A DNA stretch of 64,000 bases from Bradyrhizobium cosmicum (GCF_007290395.2 NZ_CP041656.2:1178001-1242000), one strand, 5' to 3'; counted from the stretch's first letter, positions 36,621-46,083 are shown. The notes: a model not told the origin generated them from the sequence alone. Made by a program: numbers and translations.

Positions 36621-37619
36621 ATGATTACGCGACGAAACTTCACTGCAGGCGCAGCGACGCTGCTCGCCGCCGGCCACATTTCGACCCGCGCGCGGGCCGC
36701 GACCGTGAGCTGGGACATGTCGACGGTTTGGCCTGACGGCAATTTCCACACCCAGAACGCGATGGCCTTCGCCGAAGAGCTGAAGAAGCAGAGCGGCGGC
36801 TCGATCGCCATCACCGTGAAGGCGGGCGGCCAGCTCGGCTTCAAGGGCCCTGAGCATTTGCGTGCCGTACGCGACGGCCTGGTGCCGCTCGCCGACGTCC
36901 TCAACATCCAGCAGGTCGGCGACGAGCCCTTCATGGGCGTCGAGAGCATTCCCTTCCTGTGCGGTTCGATGGACGAACTCAAGGTGCTGCACAAATATGT
37001 GCGGCCCGAATACGAGAAGGTCGCCGCGCGCAACAACCAGAAGATCCTCTACATCGTGCCGTGGCCGACGCAGTATCTGCACCTCAAGGTCAAGACCGCC
37101 GAGGTCGACGGCCTGAAGAACATCAAGATCCGCGTGCCCGACAAGGGCGCCGTCGACATGCTGGCCGCGATCGGCATGGCGCCGATCATGATTCCCTGGG
37201 GCGAGACGATTCCGGCCTTGGCGTCCGGCGCGGTCTCCGGCGTCTCGACCTCCGCGGTGTCGGGCGTCGACGGCAAGTTCTGGGAATTCCTGAAATACGT
37301 CTACCCGACCAACCACGTCTGGTCGTCGCAGATGCTCACCGTCAATCTCGATTCCTGGAAGGCGCTCAGCGCCGACCAGCAGAAGCTCGTCGCAGATACG
37401 GCGGCGAAGATGGAGCCGGCTTTCTGGGCGAACTCGCTCAAGGCCGACGTCGACAGCCTCAACCGCCTGAAGGAGGGTGGCATGGAGGTGGTGCCGGTCT
37501 CGCAGGCGATGATCACGGACATCCGGGCCAAGACCGCGCCGCAACTCGAAGCCTTCCTCAAGCGCGTGCCTGCGGCCGACAAGCCGGTGCGGGCCTATCT
37601 CGCCGAAATGAAGCGCTGA
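36621..37619 (+). CDS. TRAP transporter substrate-binding protein, DctP family
   Basis: 332 aa with a Tat-like signal (MITRRNFTAGAATLLAAGHI, cleavage after RARA). The DctP fold is visible: FAEELKKQSGGSIAITVKAGGQLGFKGPEHLRAVRDGLV, the conserved Arg in NIKIRVPDKGAV that binds a substrate carboxylate, and ALASGAVSGVSTS. It is the periplasmic receptor for the permease subunits encoded next. The ligand is presumably the substrate of HyuAB. Confidence 0.92.
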   Translation: MITRRNFTAGAATLLAAGHISTRARAATVSWDMSTVWPDGNFHTQNAMAFAEELKKQSGGSIAITVKAGGQLGFKGPEHLRAVRDGLVPLADVLNIQQVGDEPFMGVESIPFLCGSMDELKVLHKYVRPEYEKVAARNNQKILYIVPWPTQYLHLKVKTAEVDGLKNIKIRVPDKGAVDMLAAIGMAPIMIPWGETIPALASGAVSGVSTSAVSGVDGKFWEFLKYVYPTNHVWSSQMLTVNLDSWKALSADQQKLVADTAAKMEPAFWANSLKADVDSLNRLKEGGMEVVPVSQAMITDIRAKTAPQLEAFLKRVPAADKPVRAYLAEMKR

Positions 37620-37627
37620 GATCAATC

Positions 37628-38221
37628 ATGGTCAGCGTTTCGTCTGCGGCTCCGCAAAGTCTCAACTCAGCGGCGCCAGCGCCGCTGCGCATCCTGCTCG
37701 ACGGCATCGACCGTCTTGGCCGGCTCGACGGCTGGATCGGCGGCGGCTGCCTGCTCATGCTGACGCTTCTGATGCTGTGCGAGGTCGCAACCCGCTTCCT
37801 TTCGAACTTCCTGTCGTTCTTCCCGCCGACGATCTCGATCGCCTGGGAATATTCCTCCTACCTGATGGCGGCGTCTTTCACCTTCGGCGCCGCCATGACG
37901 CTGCGCGTCGGCGGCCACATCCGCGTTGTGCTGCTCCTGAAGAACGTTCCACCGCCGTTTCAGCGCGCGCTCGAGATCCTCTCGGCCGCGGCCGGCTTCG
38001 CCTTCATGGCCTTCCTGACCTCGTCGATGGGAAAATTCGCCTGGAGCGCCTTCGTGCGTGGTCAGGTCTCGACCTCGAGCGATACGCCACTGTGGTTTCC
38101 GCAAGCCGTCGTGACATTCGGCATGCTGCTGCTGACCTTGCAGTTCCTCGCGCGCGCGATCCAGGCCGTGCTCGGCCTGCCGCTGGAGGATCACCGCATG
38201 AAAGCCTCGCCCGTCGAATGA
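37628..38221 (+). CDS. TRAP transporter small permease, DctQ family
   Basis: 197 aa from ATG 37628. Four TM segments: GGGCLLMLTLLMLCEVATRFL, ISIAWEYSSYLMAASFTFGAAMTL, ILSAAAGFAFMAFLTSS and WFPQAVVTFGMLLLTLQFLARAI. The DctQ signature W-E-Y...GAAMTLRVGGHIRV is present. It associates with the large DctM subunit at 38253 and the binding protein at 36621. Starts 8 bp after the receptor gene. Confidence 0.92.
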   Translation: MVSVSSAAPQSLNSAAPAPLRILLDGIDRLGRLDGWIGGGCLLMLTLLMLCEVATRFLSNFLSFFPPTISIAWEYSSYLMAASFTFGAAMTLRVGGHIRVVLLLKNVPPPFQRALEILSAAAGFAFMAFLTSSMGKFAWSAFVRGQVSTSSDTPLWFPQAVVTFGMLLLTLQFLARAIQAVLGLPLEDHRMKASPVE

Positions 38222-38252
38222 ACGCCTTTCTCGCTCCCGGATTCAAGATCGC

Positions 38253-39557
38253 ATGACCATCGAAGTCGTCGCCCTGTTCGCGATTCTGTTTGCGCTGCTG
38301 GCCTGCGGTGTATGGATCGGCCTCACTCTCGCGCTCACCGCGACGCTGCTGCTCGCGATGTTCCGCTCGATCCCACTCGACAAGCTGCTGCCGCAATACG
38401 CCTGGAACATCCTGACCACGCAGGAGTTGCTGGCGCTGCCGCTGTTCATCCTGATGGGCGAGCTGTTGTTTCGCACCAAGCTGTCGCGTTCGCTGTTCCA
38501 GGGACTGGCGCCCTGGGCGGGCCTGCTGCCCGGCCGCCTGCTCCATGTGAACGTGATCGGCTGCACCATCTTCGCGGCGATCTCGGGCTCGTCGGCTGCG
38601 ACCACGCAGGTGATCGGGCGCATGTCGCTCAACGAGCTCACGCGCCGCGGCTATTCCCGCGATATCGCGATCGGCTCGCTCGCCGGCGCCGGCACGCTCG
38701 GCTTCCTGATCCCGCCTTCCAACATCATGATCATCTACGGCGTGCTCGGCGACGTCTCGATCCTGAAACTGTTCACGGCCGGCGTCCTGCCGGGCCTGTT
38801 GCTGGCCGGCACCTTCATGGGCTGGGTGATGCTGCACACCACGCTCAAGCCGTCCATGGTGCCGGAGGCGGAGGCGAAGCTGTCGCAGGTGCCGTGGGGC
38901 GAACGTTTCGCCGCGCTCAAGGACCTCGCGCCGGCGCTGTTCCTGATCGCCTGCGTGCTCGGCTCGATGTATGGCGGGCTCGCAACGCCTTCGGAGGCCG
39001 CGGCTGTCGGCGTGCTCGGCGCGGCGCTGGTGGCCTGGGCTCAAGGCTCGATGTCGCAGCAGGTTATGCGCGACGTGCTGATCGGCTCCGTCGTCACCTG
39101 CTCGATGATCGCGCTGATCGTGCTTGGCGCCTCGATTCTCGGCAATGCCGCAGCGTTCCTTGGCATCCCTCAGGCGGTGGCCGCCTTCGTCAAGGGGCTC
39201 GGCCTGTCGCCCTTCATGCTGATCGTCGTGCTGATCATCTTCTACCTGATCCTCGGCTGCTTCCTCGACGGCTTCTCGATGATCGTGATGACCCTGCCGA
39301 TCGTGCTGCCGATCGTGAAGGGCGCGGGCTTCGACGAGATCTGGTTCGGCATCTTCCTGGTGCTTGCGGTCGAGATGGCGCAGATCACACCGCCGGTCGG
39401 CTTCAACCTGTTCGTGATCCAAGGCCTGACCGACGACGGCCTCGGCTACATCGCGCGCGTCACGATGCCCTATCTCATCATCATGATCGGCTTCGTGCTG
39501 CTGCTGACGCTCTGGCCCGGCATCGTCACGATCCTGCCGCGGTTGCTTTACGGATAA
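38253..39557 (+). CDS. TRAP transporter large permease, DctM family
   Basis: 434 aa, about twelve hydrophobic segments. DctM motifs: LPLFILMGELLFRTKLS, AAISGSSAATTQVIGRMSLNEL, GTLGFLIPPSNIMIIYGV and the C-terminal GCFLDGFSMIVMTLPIVLPI and EMAQITPPVGFNLFVIQGL. It carries out the ion-coupled uptake step. It completes a three-component TRAP transporter in one transcription unit with hyuAB. Confidence 0.94.
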   Translation: MTIEVVALFAILFALLACGVWIGLTLALTATLLLAMFRSIPLDKLLPQYAWNILTTQELLALPLFILMGELLFRTKLSRSLFQGLAPWAGLLPGRLLHVNVIGCTIFAAISGSSAATTQVIGRMSLNELTRRGYSRDIAIGSLAGAGTLGFLIPPSNIMIIYGVLGDVSILKLFTAGVLPGLLLAGTFMGWVMLHTTLKPSMVPEAEAKLSQVPWGERFAALKDLAPALFLIACVLGSMYGGLATPSEAAAVGVLGAALVAWAQGSMSQQVMRDVLIGSVVTCSMIALIVLGASILGNAAAFLGIPQAVAAFVKGLGLSPFMLIVVLIIFYLILGCFLDGFSMIVMTLPIVLPIVKGAGFDEIWFGIFLVLAVEMAQITPPVGFNLFVIQGLTDDGLGYIARVTMPYLIIMIGFVLLLTLWPGIVTILPRLLYG

Positions 39558-39585
39558 GTTCGGCCGACATCGGTTCAAGAGCGTC

Positions 39586-39668
39586 TTGGCCGGGCTTGTC
39601 CCGGCCATCCACGCCTTGGTCTTGGGCACGAAGAACGTGGATGCCCGGGACAAGCCCGGGCATGACGA
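39586..39668. repeat. Palindromic intergenic repeat, family C (GGCCGGGCTTGTCCCGG type)
   Basis: GGGCTTGTCCCGGCCATCCACG pairs with the inverse CGTGGATGCCCGGGACAAGCCCGG, giving an extended hairpin with a loop near GGTCTTGGGCACGAAG. It sits between the convergent dctM-type and GST genes and may act as a bidirectional terminator. Confidence 0.75.
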
Positions 39669-39676
39669 CCGCTCCC

Positions 39677-40321
39677 TTATGCCGCCGCCTTCTTCCGCGC
39701 CTGCTCGGCCTTGTACAGTTCGAACTCCTCCGCGATGGCCTTCGCCACCGACGGCCGCTGGCGCAGGCGCTCGTAATAGGCCTTCACATTCGGCCATTTC
39801 GAAAGCTCGATCGGCGGCGTCGCCATTGTCCAGTTGATGACCGTGACGAGATAGGCATCGGCGACGCTGAAATGGTCGAGCAGGAAGTCGCGGCCTTTCA
39901 GGTAGTTGTCGAGATAGTCGAGCCGCGACAGGTTCTTCTCCAGCGCATAGGCTTTGGTTTCCTGCGGCGCCTTGCGGTCGAGCAGCGGCAGGAAGAGACC
40001 TTTGTGCAGCTCGGTGCCGACGAAGCACAGCCATTGATGCAGCCGCGTCCGATCGATGCCTGCGGGAGCGCCAAGGCCGGATTGCGGAAAACGATCTGCG
40101 ACATATTGCAGGATCGCCGCGTTCTCGGTCAGCACCGCGCCTTCGTCGGTGCGCAGTGTCGGCACGAGGCCGATCGGATTCACGGTGCGGAAATCGGTGC
40201 CGTCGTTCAGCACCGTCTTGGTCGGCGGATCGACTTCGAGATAGTTGGCGTCGGCGCCGGCTTCATAGAGCGCGACGCGCGTCGCCATCGAACAGGCGAG
40301 CGGCGAAAAATAAACATCCAT
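39677..40321 (-). CDS. Glutathione S-transferase family protein
   Basis: 214 aa from ATG 40321. The N-terminal thioredoxin-like domain begins MDVYFSPLACSMATRVAL, as in beta-class GSTs with a Cys near position 10. It continues with NPIGLVPTLRTDEGAVLTENAAIL, and the helical C-terminal domain contains FLLDHFSVADAYLV. The family conjugates glutathione to electrophiles. Divergent from a TetR gene with an inverted repeat between them, suggesting that it is controlled by that regulator. Confidence 0.93.
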   Translation of the reverse strand: MDVYFSPLACSMATRVALYEAGADANYLEVDPPTKTVLNDGTDFRTVNPIGLVPTLRTDEGAVLTENAAILQYVADRFPQSGLGAPAGIDRTRLHQWLCFVGTELHKGLFLPLLDRKAPQETKAYALEKNLSRLDYLDNYLKGRDFLLDHFSVADAYLVTVINWTMATPPIELSKWPNVKAYYERLRQRPSVAKAIAEEFELYKAEQARKKAAA

Positions 40322-40385
40322 CTTGGGCCTCCTGGGACAATTCCTCGATGTGACTTTTGGAGTATCTCAACCTGGCCAGATTGAT

Positions 40386-40446
40386 TTTTGTACTGTCTTG
40401 CATAATATATGGCCGGTCAAGGATTAATTTGCGACATGGTACAAAA
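40386..40446. promoter_or_regulatory. Possible TetR operator between GST and tetR genes
   Basis: TTTTGTAC (40386-40393) and GTACAAAA (40439-40446) are perfect inverted arms 45 bp apart, and each continues imperfectly (TTTTGTACtGTCTTGCA against TTTTGTACcATGTCGCA in the reverse). One arm overlaps the TetR start codon region, the other lies before the GST gene. This suits a repressor acting on both genes, but the arm spacing is long. Confidence 0.4.
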
Positions 40447-41086
40447 TTCGAAGCCGCCAGTTGCTGCCAATCCGCCTAAACGCCGCGGTCGTCCGCGTGC
40501 CTATGAGCCCGAAATTGCGCTCGGCAAGGCGCTCGACCTGTTTCGCGAGCAGGGCTTTGCAGCGACCTCGCTCGACGACCTGAGCGAAGCCACCGGCATG
40601 AACCGGCCCAGCCTCTATGGTGCCTTTGGTGACAAGCGCGAGCTCTACATCAAGAGCTACCAGCGCTACCGCGAGGAAGCGCGCGCGGCGATGGTGGAGA
40701 TCTTTCGCCAGGAGATGCCGGTGCGCCAGCGGCTGGAGCGCATCTTCGCCTCCGCGCTGAATATCTATCTCTCCGGCGAGGCCGGCCCGCGCGGCTGTTT
40801 CACGGTGGTGACGGCGGCGTCCGAAGCGGTGGGTGATCCCGAGATCCGCGCGATGGTGCTCGACGGGTTGAACGAACTCGACAAGGCTTTTGCGAGTTGC
40901 TTCCGCAAAGCCAAGGAGAAGGGCGAGTTGCCGGAGAGCGCCGATCCCGCCGTGCTGGCGCAGGTCGCATCAGCCACCGTGCACACCATCGCCATCCGCT
41001 CGCGCGCGCGTGTCCCGCGGAAAGATCTGGAGGCGATCGTGAAGGGCGCGATCGATGTGATGGTGGGGGCAGGCGTTAAAACCTGA
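40436..41086 (+). CDS. TetR/AcrR family transcriptional regulator
   Basis: 216 aa from ATG 40436 (MVQNSKPPVAANPPKRRGRPRAYE). The helix-turn-helix is at about residues 35-65 (TSLDDLSEATGMNRPSLYGAFGDKRELYIKSY), typical of the TetR group with RRGRPR before it. The C-terminal ligand domain has GPRGCFTVVTAASEA. An in-frame ATG at 40409 would add 9 residues but overlaps the operator-like region. Divergent from the GST gene, which it probably represses. Confidence 0.92.
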   Translation: MVQNSKPPVAANPPKRRGRPRAYEPEIALGKALDLFREQGFAATSLDDLSEATGMNRPSLYGAFGDKRELYIKSYQRYREEARAAMVEIFRQEMPVRQRLERIFASALNIYLSGEAGPRGCFTVVTAASEAVGDPEIRAMVLDGLNELDKAFASCFRKAKEKGELPESADPAVLAQVASATVHTIAIRSRARVPRKDLEAIVKGAIDVMVGAGVKT

Positions 41087-41156
41087 GCTGTCGTCCCGCG
41101 CCCGTGCGCAATTGCCCACCAGGCGGAGACGACACCGAGTTTGAGGACGCGCCTCG

Positions 41157-43124
41157 CTACGCCGCGCGAATCTGCGCCAGGAAACGATCGACCTCGTCCC
41201 GCAGCCGCTGCGACTGCTTCGACAGCTCGATCGCCGAGCCCAACACTTCTTCCGCGGCTGTCCCCGTCGCTGCGATGCCGTCGGTCACGCCCGCGATGTT
41301 ATGCGAGACTTCGCCGGTGCGGGCGGCGGCCTGCTGCACGTTCTGTGCGATCTCCTGCGTCGCCGTGCCCTGCTGGCCGACGGCCGCCGCGATTGCGGCG
41401 GAGATTTCGTCGACCTGCTGGATGGTCGCGCAGATCGACTGGATGCCCTCGACCGCGCCTGACGTCTCCCCCTGCACGGCCGTCACCTGCGCACCGATCT
41501 CCTCGGTCGCCTTGGCGGTCTGGGTCGCCAGCGCCTTCACCTCGGAGGCGACCACGGCAAAGCCGCGGCCGGCTTCACCCGCGCGCGCGGCCTCGATGGT
41601 TGCGTTGAGCGCAAGCAGATTGGTCTGCCCCGCGATGCCGTTGATGAATGAGACGACGTCGCCGATCTTTTGCGCGGCATCGGCAAGGCTCTGGACCCGC
41701 GCATTCGATTGCCGCCCGTCGCTCGCGGCCTTGCCGACCACTTCGGTCGCGTGCGCAAGGCGGCGGCTGATCTCGGTCATCGACGAAGACAACTCTTCCG
41801 CCGCGGCCGCGACCGTCTGCACGTTCTCCGAGGCCAGCGCCGAGGCCGACGACACCGTGCGGGTCTGCTCGCGCGACTGCGCGACGATGGCCGACATCGA
41901 GCGCGCCGTGTGCTCCATCTCGACGGCGGCCGAGGACACCGTGGTGACGACGTCGCGGATGCTGGCCTCGAAATTGTCGGCGAGCGCGGCGAACGCGCGC
42001 CGCTTCTCCGCCTCGGATTGAGCCTTGGCCTCGAGCTGATCGGCCTGGAGCTTGCCAAAGTTGACGGCATTGTCGCGGAACACCGCGACCGCCTTCACCA
42101 TGGCGCCGACCTCGTCATTCGCCTTGCTGACCGGAACCTCAACGTCGAGCCGCCCCTCCGCGAGCTCGCGCATGACCGATGTGATCGACAGGATCGGCCG
42201 CGAGATGCTGCGGGCGATCAGATAGCCGACGATCCCGGCCAGCACGAGCCCGAGCCCGGCAATTCCGATCGCGAGCATCCAGGCGCGGTCGGCGGAGGCC
42301 TCGTAATCGGCATTGTCCATCACCAGCTCGACCGCGCCGAGCGGCTTACCGGAAAAATCCCTGATCGGTCCGAGCAGGGCTGCGACCGGCGTCGTGTCGA
42401 GCCTGGCCTGTCGCACGGTGAAATCGCCGCCGGTGGCGCGGCCATAGTCGGCCGCATCGAAGAAGCTCTTGCCCTTCAGCGTCCCGCCGAACAGCTTGAA
42501 GCTCGAGCCGTCGGAGAGATGGAAGGCGACATCGACGTGCCGATTGGCCTTGAAGTCGTCGAGGAACGACTGGCCAAAGGTCAGGCCGAATTCCACCGAG
42601 CCGAGATGCCTGCCTCCTTGCGCGATCGGCATCACGCCGCGGATACCGAGGCCGGCGACACCGCCTTCGAGGCCGACCACCACCTTGTGGTCCTGGTTGG
42701 CGGCGACGACAGTCTTGCGGAAGCCGGAGAGGTCGTCGCCGAATTTCGCGGGCTGGTGCACGCGCAGGAACGAGGTCGCCGGCGCAAGATGGAACTGAAA
42801 TTGCTCGACGCCGTATTCCGATTTGGTTGCGGCAAAGACCGGCCCGAACAGGCCGACCAGTGCGTTGCGATCCTGCTTCGCCATCGCGTCCTGCGTCGCC
42901 GGCATCGCGGCTACGACGGCGCTCATCGCGGCGGCACGACGGGATTCCTCGGTGATGCGCGATTGAAGGGCATCGTAATGGCTGCGCAGCTCGCGCTGGT
43001 CGGCGCGGTCGATGATTCCGGCGATGATCCACATCGCTCCCAGCACGGCAAACAGCGCTGTCGCTGCCGCCGTCACCGCCAGCGCGACCGTGATCCGCAT
43101 CCTGAGTCCGAGGTTCGCGCGCAT
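41157..43124 (-). CDS. Methyl-accepting chemotaxis protein with periplasmic sensor domain
   Basis: 655 aa from ATG 43124 ([15 protein letters not shown]). TM1 at about residues 10-32, a periplasmic cache-like sensor (about 35-280) with [31 protein letters not shown]2 ([20 protein letters not shown]), HAMP ([27 protein letters not shown]) and a C-terminal signalling domain. The hairpin tip is [49 protein letters not shown] resembles sensors with the double-cache-like fold. It transmits an unknown signal to CheA. No CheB/R pentapeptide tail was seen. An exact 10-bp inverted repeat precedes the start. Confidence 0.95.
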   Translation of the reverse strand: MRANLGLRMRITVALAVTAAATALFAVLGAMWIIAGIIDRADQRELRSHYDALQSRITEESRRAAAMSAVVAAMPATQDAMAKQDRNALVGLFGPVFAATKSEYGVEQFQFHLAPATSFLRVHQPAKFGDDLSGFRKTVVAANQDHKVVVGLEGGVAGLGIRGVMPIAQGGRHLGSVEFGLTFGQSFLDDFKANRHVDVAFHLSDGSSFKLFGGTLKGKSFFDAADYGRATGGDFTVRQARLDTTPVAALLGPIRDFSGKPLGAVELVMDNADYEASADRAWMLAIGIAGLGLVLAGIVGYLIARSISRPILSITSVMRELAEGRLDVEVPVSKANDEVGAMVKAVAVFRDNAVNFGKLQADQLEAKAQSEAEKRRAFAALADNFEASIRDVVTTVSSAAVEMEHTARSMSAIVAQSREQTRTVSSASALASENVQTVAAAAEELSSSMTEISRRLAHATEVVGKAASDGRQSNARVQSLADAAQKIGDVVSFINGIAGQTNLLALNATIEAARAGEAGRGFAVVASEVKALATQTAKATEEIGAQVTAVQGETSGAVEGIQSICATIQQVDEISAAIAAAVGQQGTATQEIAQNVQQAAARTGEVSHNIAGVTDGIAATGTAAEEVLGSAIELSKQSQRLRDEVDRFLAQIRAA

Positions 43125-43137
43125 GTCCGACCCGTTG

Positions 43138-43164
43138 GTTAAGCGTTGGTTTATAACGCTTAAC
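43138..43164. promoter_or_regulatory. Perfect 10-bp inverted repeat 14 nt before the chemoreceptor start
   Basis: GTTAAGCGTT (43138-43147) and AACGCTTAAC (43155-43164) flank GGTTTAT. It lies in the leader of the chemoreceptor gene (minus strand). It could be an operator or an RNA stem near the ribosome-binding site. The TTAA-N7-TTTA it contains on the plus strand is one base from a CtrA box. Confidence 0.5.
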
Positions 43165-43218
43165 AACTTCTCGCTAAGAGAGGATGAACGAGATACCGGC
43201 GGATCGGAGGAGGCGGGC

Positions 43219-44184
43219 TTAATACCCCCTGACCCGGTCCACGACGTTCGCCAGCGCGCCGCCCGCCTCGAAGCTTGCGATCTGCTCGGCGACGTAGGCT
43301 GAAATCGCATCCGCGTCGGTGTCGGCGGCATTGTGCGGCGTCAGCACCACCATCGGATGGGTCCAGAACCGGCTGTCGGCCGGCTGCGGCTCCTGCACGA
43401 AGACGTCGAGCGAGGCGGCGCCCAGCGTGCCGTCGTCGAGGCAGGCCAGGATGTCGGCTTCGTTCTGCAGACCCCCGCGGCCGGCATTGATCAGCACGGG
43501 TGCGCCGAGCGGGCTCTTGCGGTTGAGCTTGGTGAAGACGTCGCGGTTGAGAATTCCGTGGGTGTCCGGCGTCAGCGGCAAAAGGCTGACGAGGATGTCG
43601 GTCGTGCGCAGGAATGCATCCATTCCGGTCGTGCCGTGGAAGCACTCGACGCCCGCGATGGTGCGCGGGCTGCGGCTCCAGCCGGTGACGCGGAAGCCGA
43701 GCCGGCTCAGCACGTCGGCCGCATCGGCACCGAGGGTGCCCAATCCCATGACGCCGACCGTCACGGCGCTCGCCGGCCACTGATATTTCGGCTCCCAGCG
43801 CTTGGCGCGCTGCGAGTCCCGCAGGTAGAGCTCCTGGCGGTGGTGCATCAGCACATGCAGCACGACATATTCGGTCATGCGGTTGGTCAGATCAGGCACG
43901 GCGACGCGCACCAGCGGCACATCGGGCAGGCTCTTGTCCGCCATCAGCGCGTCGACGCCCGCGCCGAGATTGAAGATCGCCCGCAGATTGGGGAAGGCGC
44001 CGAGGTCGCCCGGCACCGGCTTCCACACCGCGGCATAGTGCACCTCGGCCGGATCGAGCCCGGCATCCGGCAGCAGCACCACGCGGCGGCGGCCGCAGAC
44101 CGCGTCGAACCGGGCCTTCCAGCGCTCCGGCAGCCAGTTCTGCTGCGTGCTGTTGATCAGGACGGCCAGTGTGCCAACGGTCAT
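43219..44184 (-). CDS. Glyoxylate/hydroxypyruvate reductase A-like 2-hydroxyacid dehydrogenase
   Basis: 321 aa from ATG 44184 ([16 protein letters not shown]). Rossmann motif [36 protein letters not shown] with Arg, and [17 protein letters not shown] replacing the usual TPHxAA. The catalytic His is in the PHN segment, as in GhrA. The family reduces glyoxylate or hydroxypyruvate with NADPH. Longer frame to 44253 not supported. Divergent from the YCII/sigma operon. Confidence 0.9.
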   Translation of the reverse strand: MTVGTLAVLINSTQQNWLPERWKARFDAVCGRRRVVLLPDAGLDPAEVHYAAVWKPVPGDLGAFPNLRAIFNLGAGVDALMADKSLPDVPLVRVAVPDLTNRMTEYVVLHVLMHHRQELYLRDSQRAKRWEPKYQWPASAVTVGVMGLGTLGADAADVLSRLGFRVTGWSRSPRTIAGVECFHGTTGMDAFLRTTDILVSLLPLTPDTHGILNRDVFTKLNRKSPLGAPVLINAGRGGLQNEADILACLDDGTLGAASLDVFVQEPQPADSRFWTHPMVVLTPHNAADTDADAISAYVAEQIASFEAGGALANVVDRVRGY

Positions 44185-44269
44185 TCGAAGTGCCTCATAA
44201 GGTTCCGCTTTCGGTGGCTCTCCTTGGCACGATCTGACGGATTTTTCTCGCAAATTTTTTCCGCAGCCT

Positions 44270-44299
44270 TGTCGGGCCGGGGCATATTGGATCGTCTTA
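44270..44299 (+). promoter_or_regulatory. Putative ECF42 promoter P1 (TGTCGG-N17-CGTC)
   Basis: TGTCGG at 44270-44275 and CGTCTTA from 44293, 17 nt apart, 32 nt before the YCII start. The same two boxes at the same spacing occur before 46107 and 51686. Confidence 0.65.
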
Positions 44300-44328
44300 A
44301 AAACAAGCGTTCAGGGAAGGTGCTGCCC

Positions 44329-44697
44329 ATGCTTTATGCGATCCTTTGCTATCATGACGAGGACTTCGTCGGCTCCTGGAGCAAGGACCAGGACGAGGCC
44401 GTGATGAAGAAGCTCGCGGTGGTGCAGGACAAGCTGACCCAGCAAGGCCGGCTCGGGCCGGTGGCGCGGCTGCTGCCGACCACGGCGGCAGCGACGCTGC
44501 GCAAGGAAGACCCGCCGCTGGTGCTCGACGGCCCCTATGCCGAAACCAAGGAGCAGTTGCTCGGCTTCTACATCGTCGATTGCAAGAACCTCGACGACGC
44601 CCTCGACGTTGCGCGCGACCTTGGTGCGGCCAATCCCGGCGGGGCCTACGAGGTGCGTCCGGTCGGCGTGTTCCGGCCCGGAGGGATTTCGCAGTGA
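44329..44697 (+). CDS. YCII-related (DGPF-type) protein, partner of ECF42 sigma factor
   Basis: 122 aa from ATG 44329. The YCII/DGPF fold is visible: MLYAILCYHDED, then LVLDGPYAETKEQLLGFYIVDC, in which DGPY stands in the DGPF position, and GGAYEVRPVGVF at the end. Such proteins are regularly encoded beside ECF42 sigma genes and their role is not known. The stop overlaps the GTG start of the sigma gene (GTGA). Confidence 0.92.
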   Translation: MLYAILCYHDEDFVGSWSKDQDEAVMKKLAVVQDKLTQQGRLGPVARLLPTTAAATLRKEDPPLVLDGPYAETKEQLLGFYIVDCKNLDDALDVARDLGAANPGGAYEVRPVGVFRPGGISQ

Positions 44698-45995
44698 GCG
44701 AGGCCGATACCGCCTGGATCGAGACTGCGCTGACTTCGGCGCGACCCCAGGCGGTGGGCGCGCTGCTCCGCTATTTCCGCGACCTCGATACCGCCGAGGA
44801 GGCCTTTCAGAACGCCTGCCTGCGCGCGCTCAAGACCTGGCCGCAGAACGGCCCGCCGCGCGATCCCGCGGCCTGGTTGATCATGGTCGGCCGCAACGTC
44901 GCGATCGACGAGGTGCGCCGCGCCCGCAAGCAGACGCCGCTGCCGGAGGACGACCAGGCGATCTCCGATCTCGACGACGCCGAGGGCGCCCTCGCCGAGC
45001 GGCTCGACGGCTCGCACTACCGCGACGACATTCTGCGGCTGATGTTCATCTGCTGCCATCCACAGCTGCCGGCGACGCAGCAGATCGCGCTGGCGCTGCG
45101 CATCGTCTCGGGCCTGACGGTCAAGCAGATCGCGCGCGCCTTCCTGGTCTCGGACGCTGCGATGGAGCAGCGCATCACTCGCGCCAAGGCGAAAGTCGCG
45201 GAGGCCGGGACGCCGTTCGAGACGCCGGGCGCGGTCGAGCGTTCCGAGCGGCTCGCCGGCGTCGCCGCGATGATCTACCTGATCTTCAACGAAGGCTATT
45301 CGGCGAGCGGCGACACCGCCGAGATCAGGAAGCCATTATGCGAGGAGGCGATCCGGCTGGCGCGGCTGCTGTTGCGGCTGTTCCAGAGCGAGCCGGAGAT
45401 CATGGGGCTCACGGCACTGATCCTGTTGCAGCATGCGCGCAGCGCTGCGCGCTTCGCCGCGGACGGCACGCTGATCCTGCTGGAGGACCAGGACCGTTCG
45501 CTGTGGAATAGCAACATGATCGCGGAAGGGCTCGCGCTGATCGACAAGGCGATGCGACATCGCCGCAGCGGCCCCTACCAGATCCAGGCCGCGATCGCCG
45601 CGCTGCATGCGCGTGCGTCGACGCCGGAGGAGACCGACTGGACGCAGATCGACCTGCTCTATGGTGCGCTCGAAGTGGTGCAGCCTTCGCCGGTGGTGAC
45701 GCTCAATCGCGCGGTCGCGGTCTCCAAGGTACGCGGGCCGCAAGCAGCCCTCGACCTGATCGAGCCGCTGGCGCCAAAGCTGGCCAACTACTTCCATTTC
45801 TACGGCGTGCGCGGCGCCTTCCTGATGCAGCTCGGCCGCAACGACGAAGCCCGCATCGCCTTCGACCGTGCCATCGCGCTTGCCAACACCTCGGCGGAGG
45901 CCGCCCACATCCGCATGCATATTGACCGGCTGATCCGGGACAATCAGCCCGAGGGGGCCAACGGGAACGCAAAGCAGGGGGCGAAGGCGAAATAG
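44694..45995 (+). CDS. RNA polymerase sigma factor, ECF42-type with C-terminal TPR-like extension
   Basis: 433 aa from GTG 44694. Region 2 at about residues 15-85 (ALLRYFRDLDTAEEAFQNACLRALKTWPQNG, then WLIMVGRNVAIDEVRRAR) and region 4 at about 115-165 (QQIALALRIVSGLTVKQIARAFLVSDAAMEQRITRAKAK). A roughly 250-residue helical extension follows with IYLIFNEGYSASGD and TPR-like pairs. ECF42 factors lack an anti-sigma gene and need this extension for activity. The GTG overlaps the YCII gene. It probably transcribes its own operon and the two other units with the same promoter. Confidence 0.93.
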   Translation: MSEADTAWIETALTSARPQAVGALLRYFRDLDTAEEAFQNACLRALKTWPQNGPPRDPAAWLIMVGRNVAIDEVRRARKQTPLPEDDQAISDLDDAEGALAERLDGSHYRDDILRLMFICCHPQLPATQQIALALRIVSGLTVKQIARAFLVSDAAMEQRITRAKAKVAEAGTPFETPGAVERSERLAGVAAMIYLIFNEGYSASGDTAEIRKPLCEEAIRLARLLLRLFQSEPEIMGLTALILLQHARSAARFAADGTLILLEDQDRSLWNSNMIAEGLALIDKAMRHRRSGPYQIQAAIAALHARASTPEETDWTQIDLLYGALEVVQPSPVVTLNRAVAVSKVRGPQAALDLIEPLAPKLANYFHFYGVRGAFLMQLGRNDEARIAFDRAIALANTSAEAAHIRMHIDRLIRDNQPEGANGNAKQGAKAK

Positions 45996-46053
45996 GGCAG
46001 GCTGTGTCCACATCGTCATGCGGCGAAGCACGCCGAAAAATCCCGTTCCTCAT

Positions 46054-46083
46054 TGTCGGCCCCGACCTCTCCCCTTCGTCCTT
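46054..46083 (+). promoter_or_regulatory. Putative ECF42 promoter P2 (TGTCGG-N17-CGTC)
   Basis: TGTCGG at 46054-46059 and CGTC at 46077-46080, 17 nt apart, 26 nt before the SRPBCC gene. Confidence 0.6.

Noticed and set aside
34590..37625. A 1011-aa minus-strand open frame
   Set aside because: Antisense to hyuB and the DctP-type gene, with His/Arg/Asp-rich composition and no motif; the plus-strand proteins explain the region.
38004..40034. A 676-aa minus-strand open frame
   Set aside because: Opposite to the DctM gene and overlapping the GST gene in another frame; low-complexity charged sequence without any family pattern.
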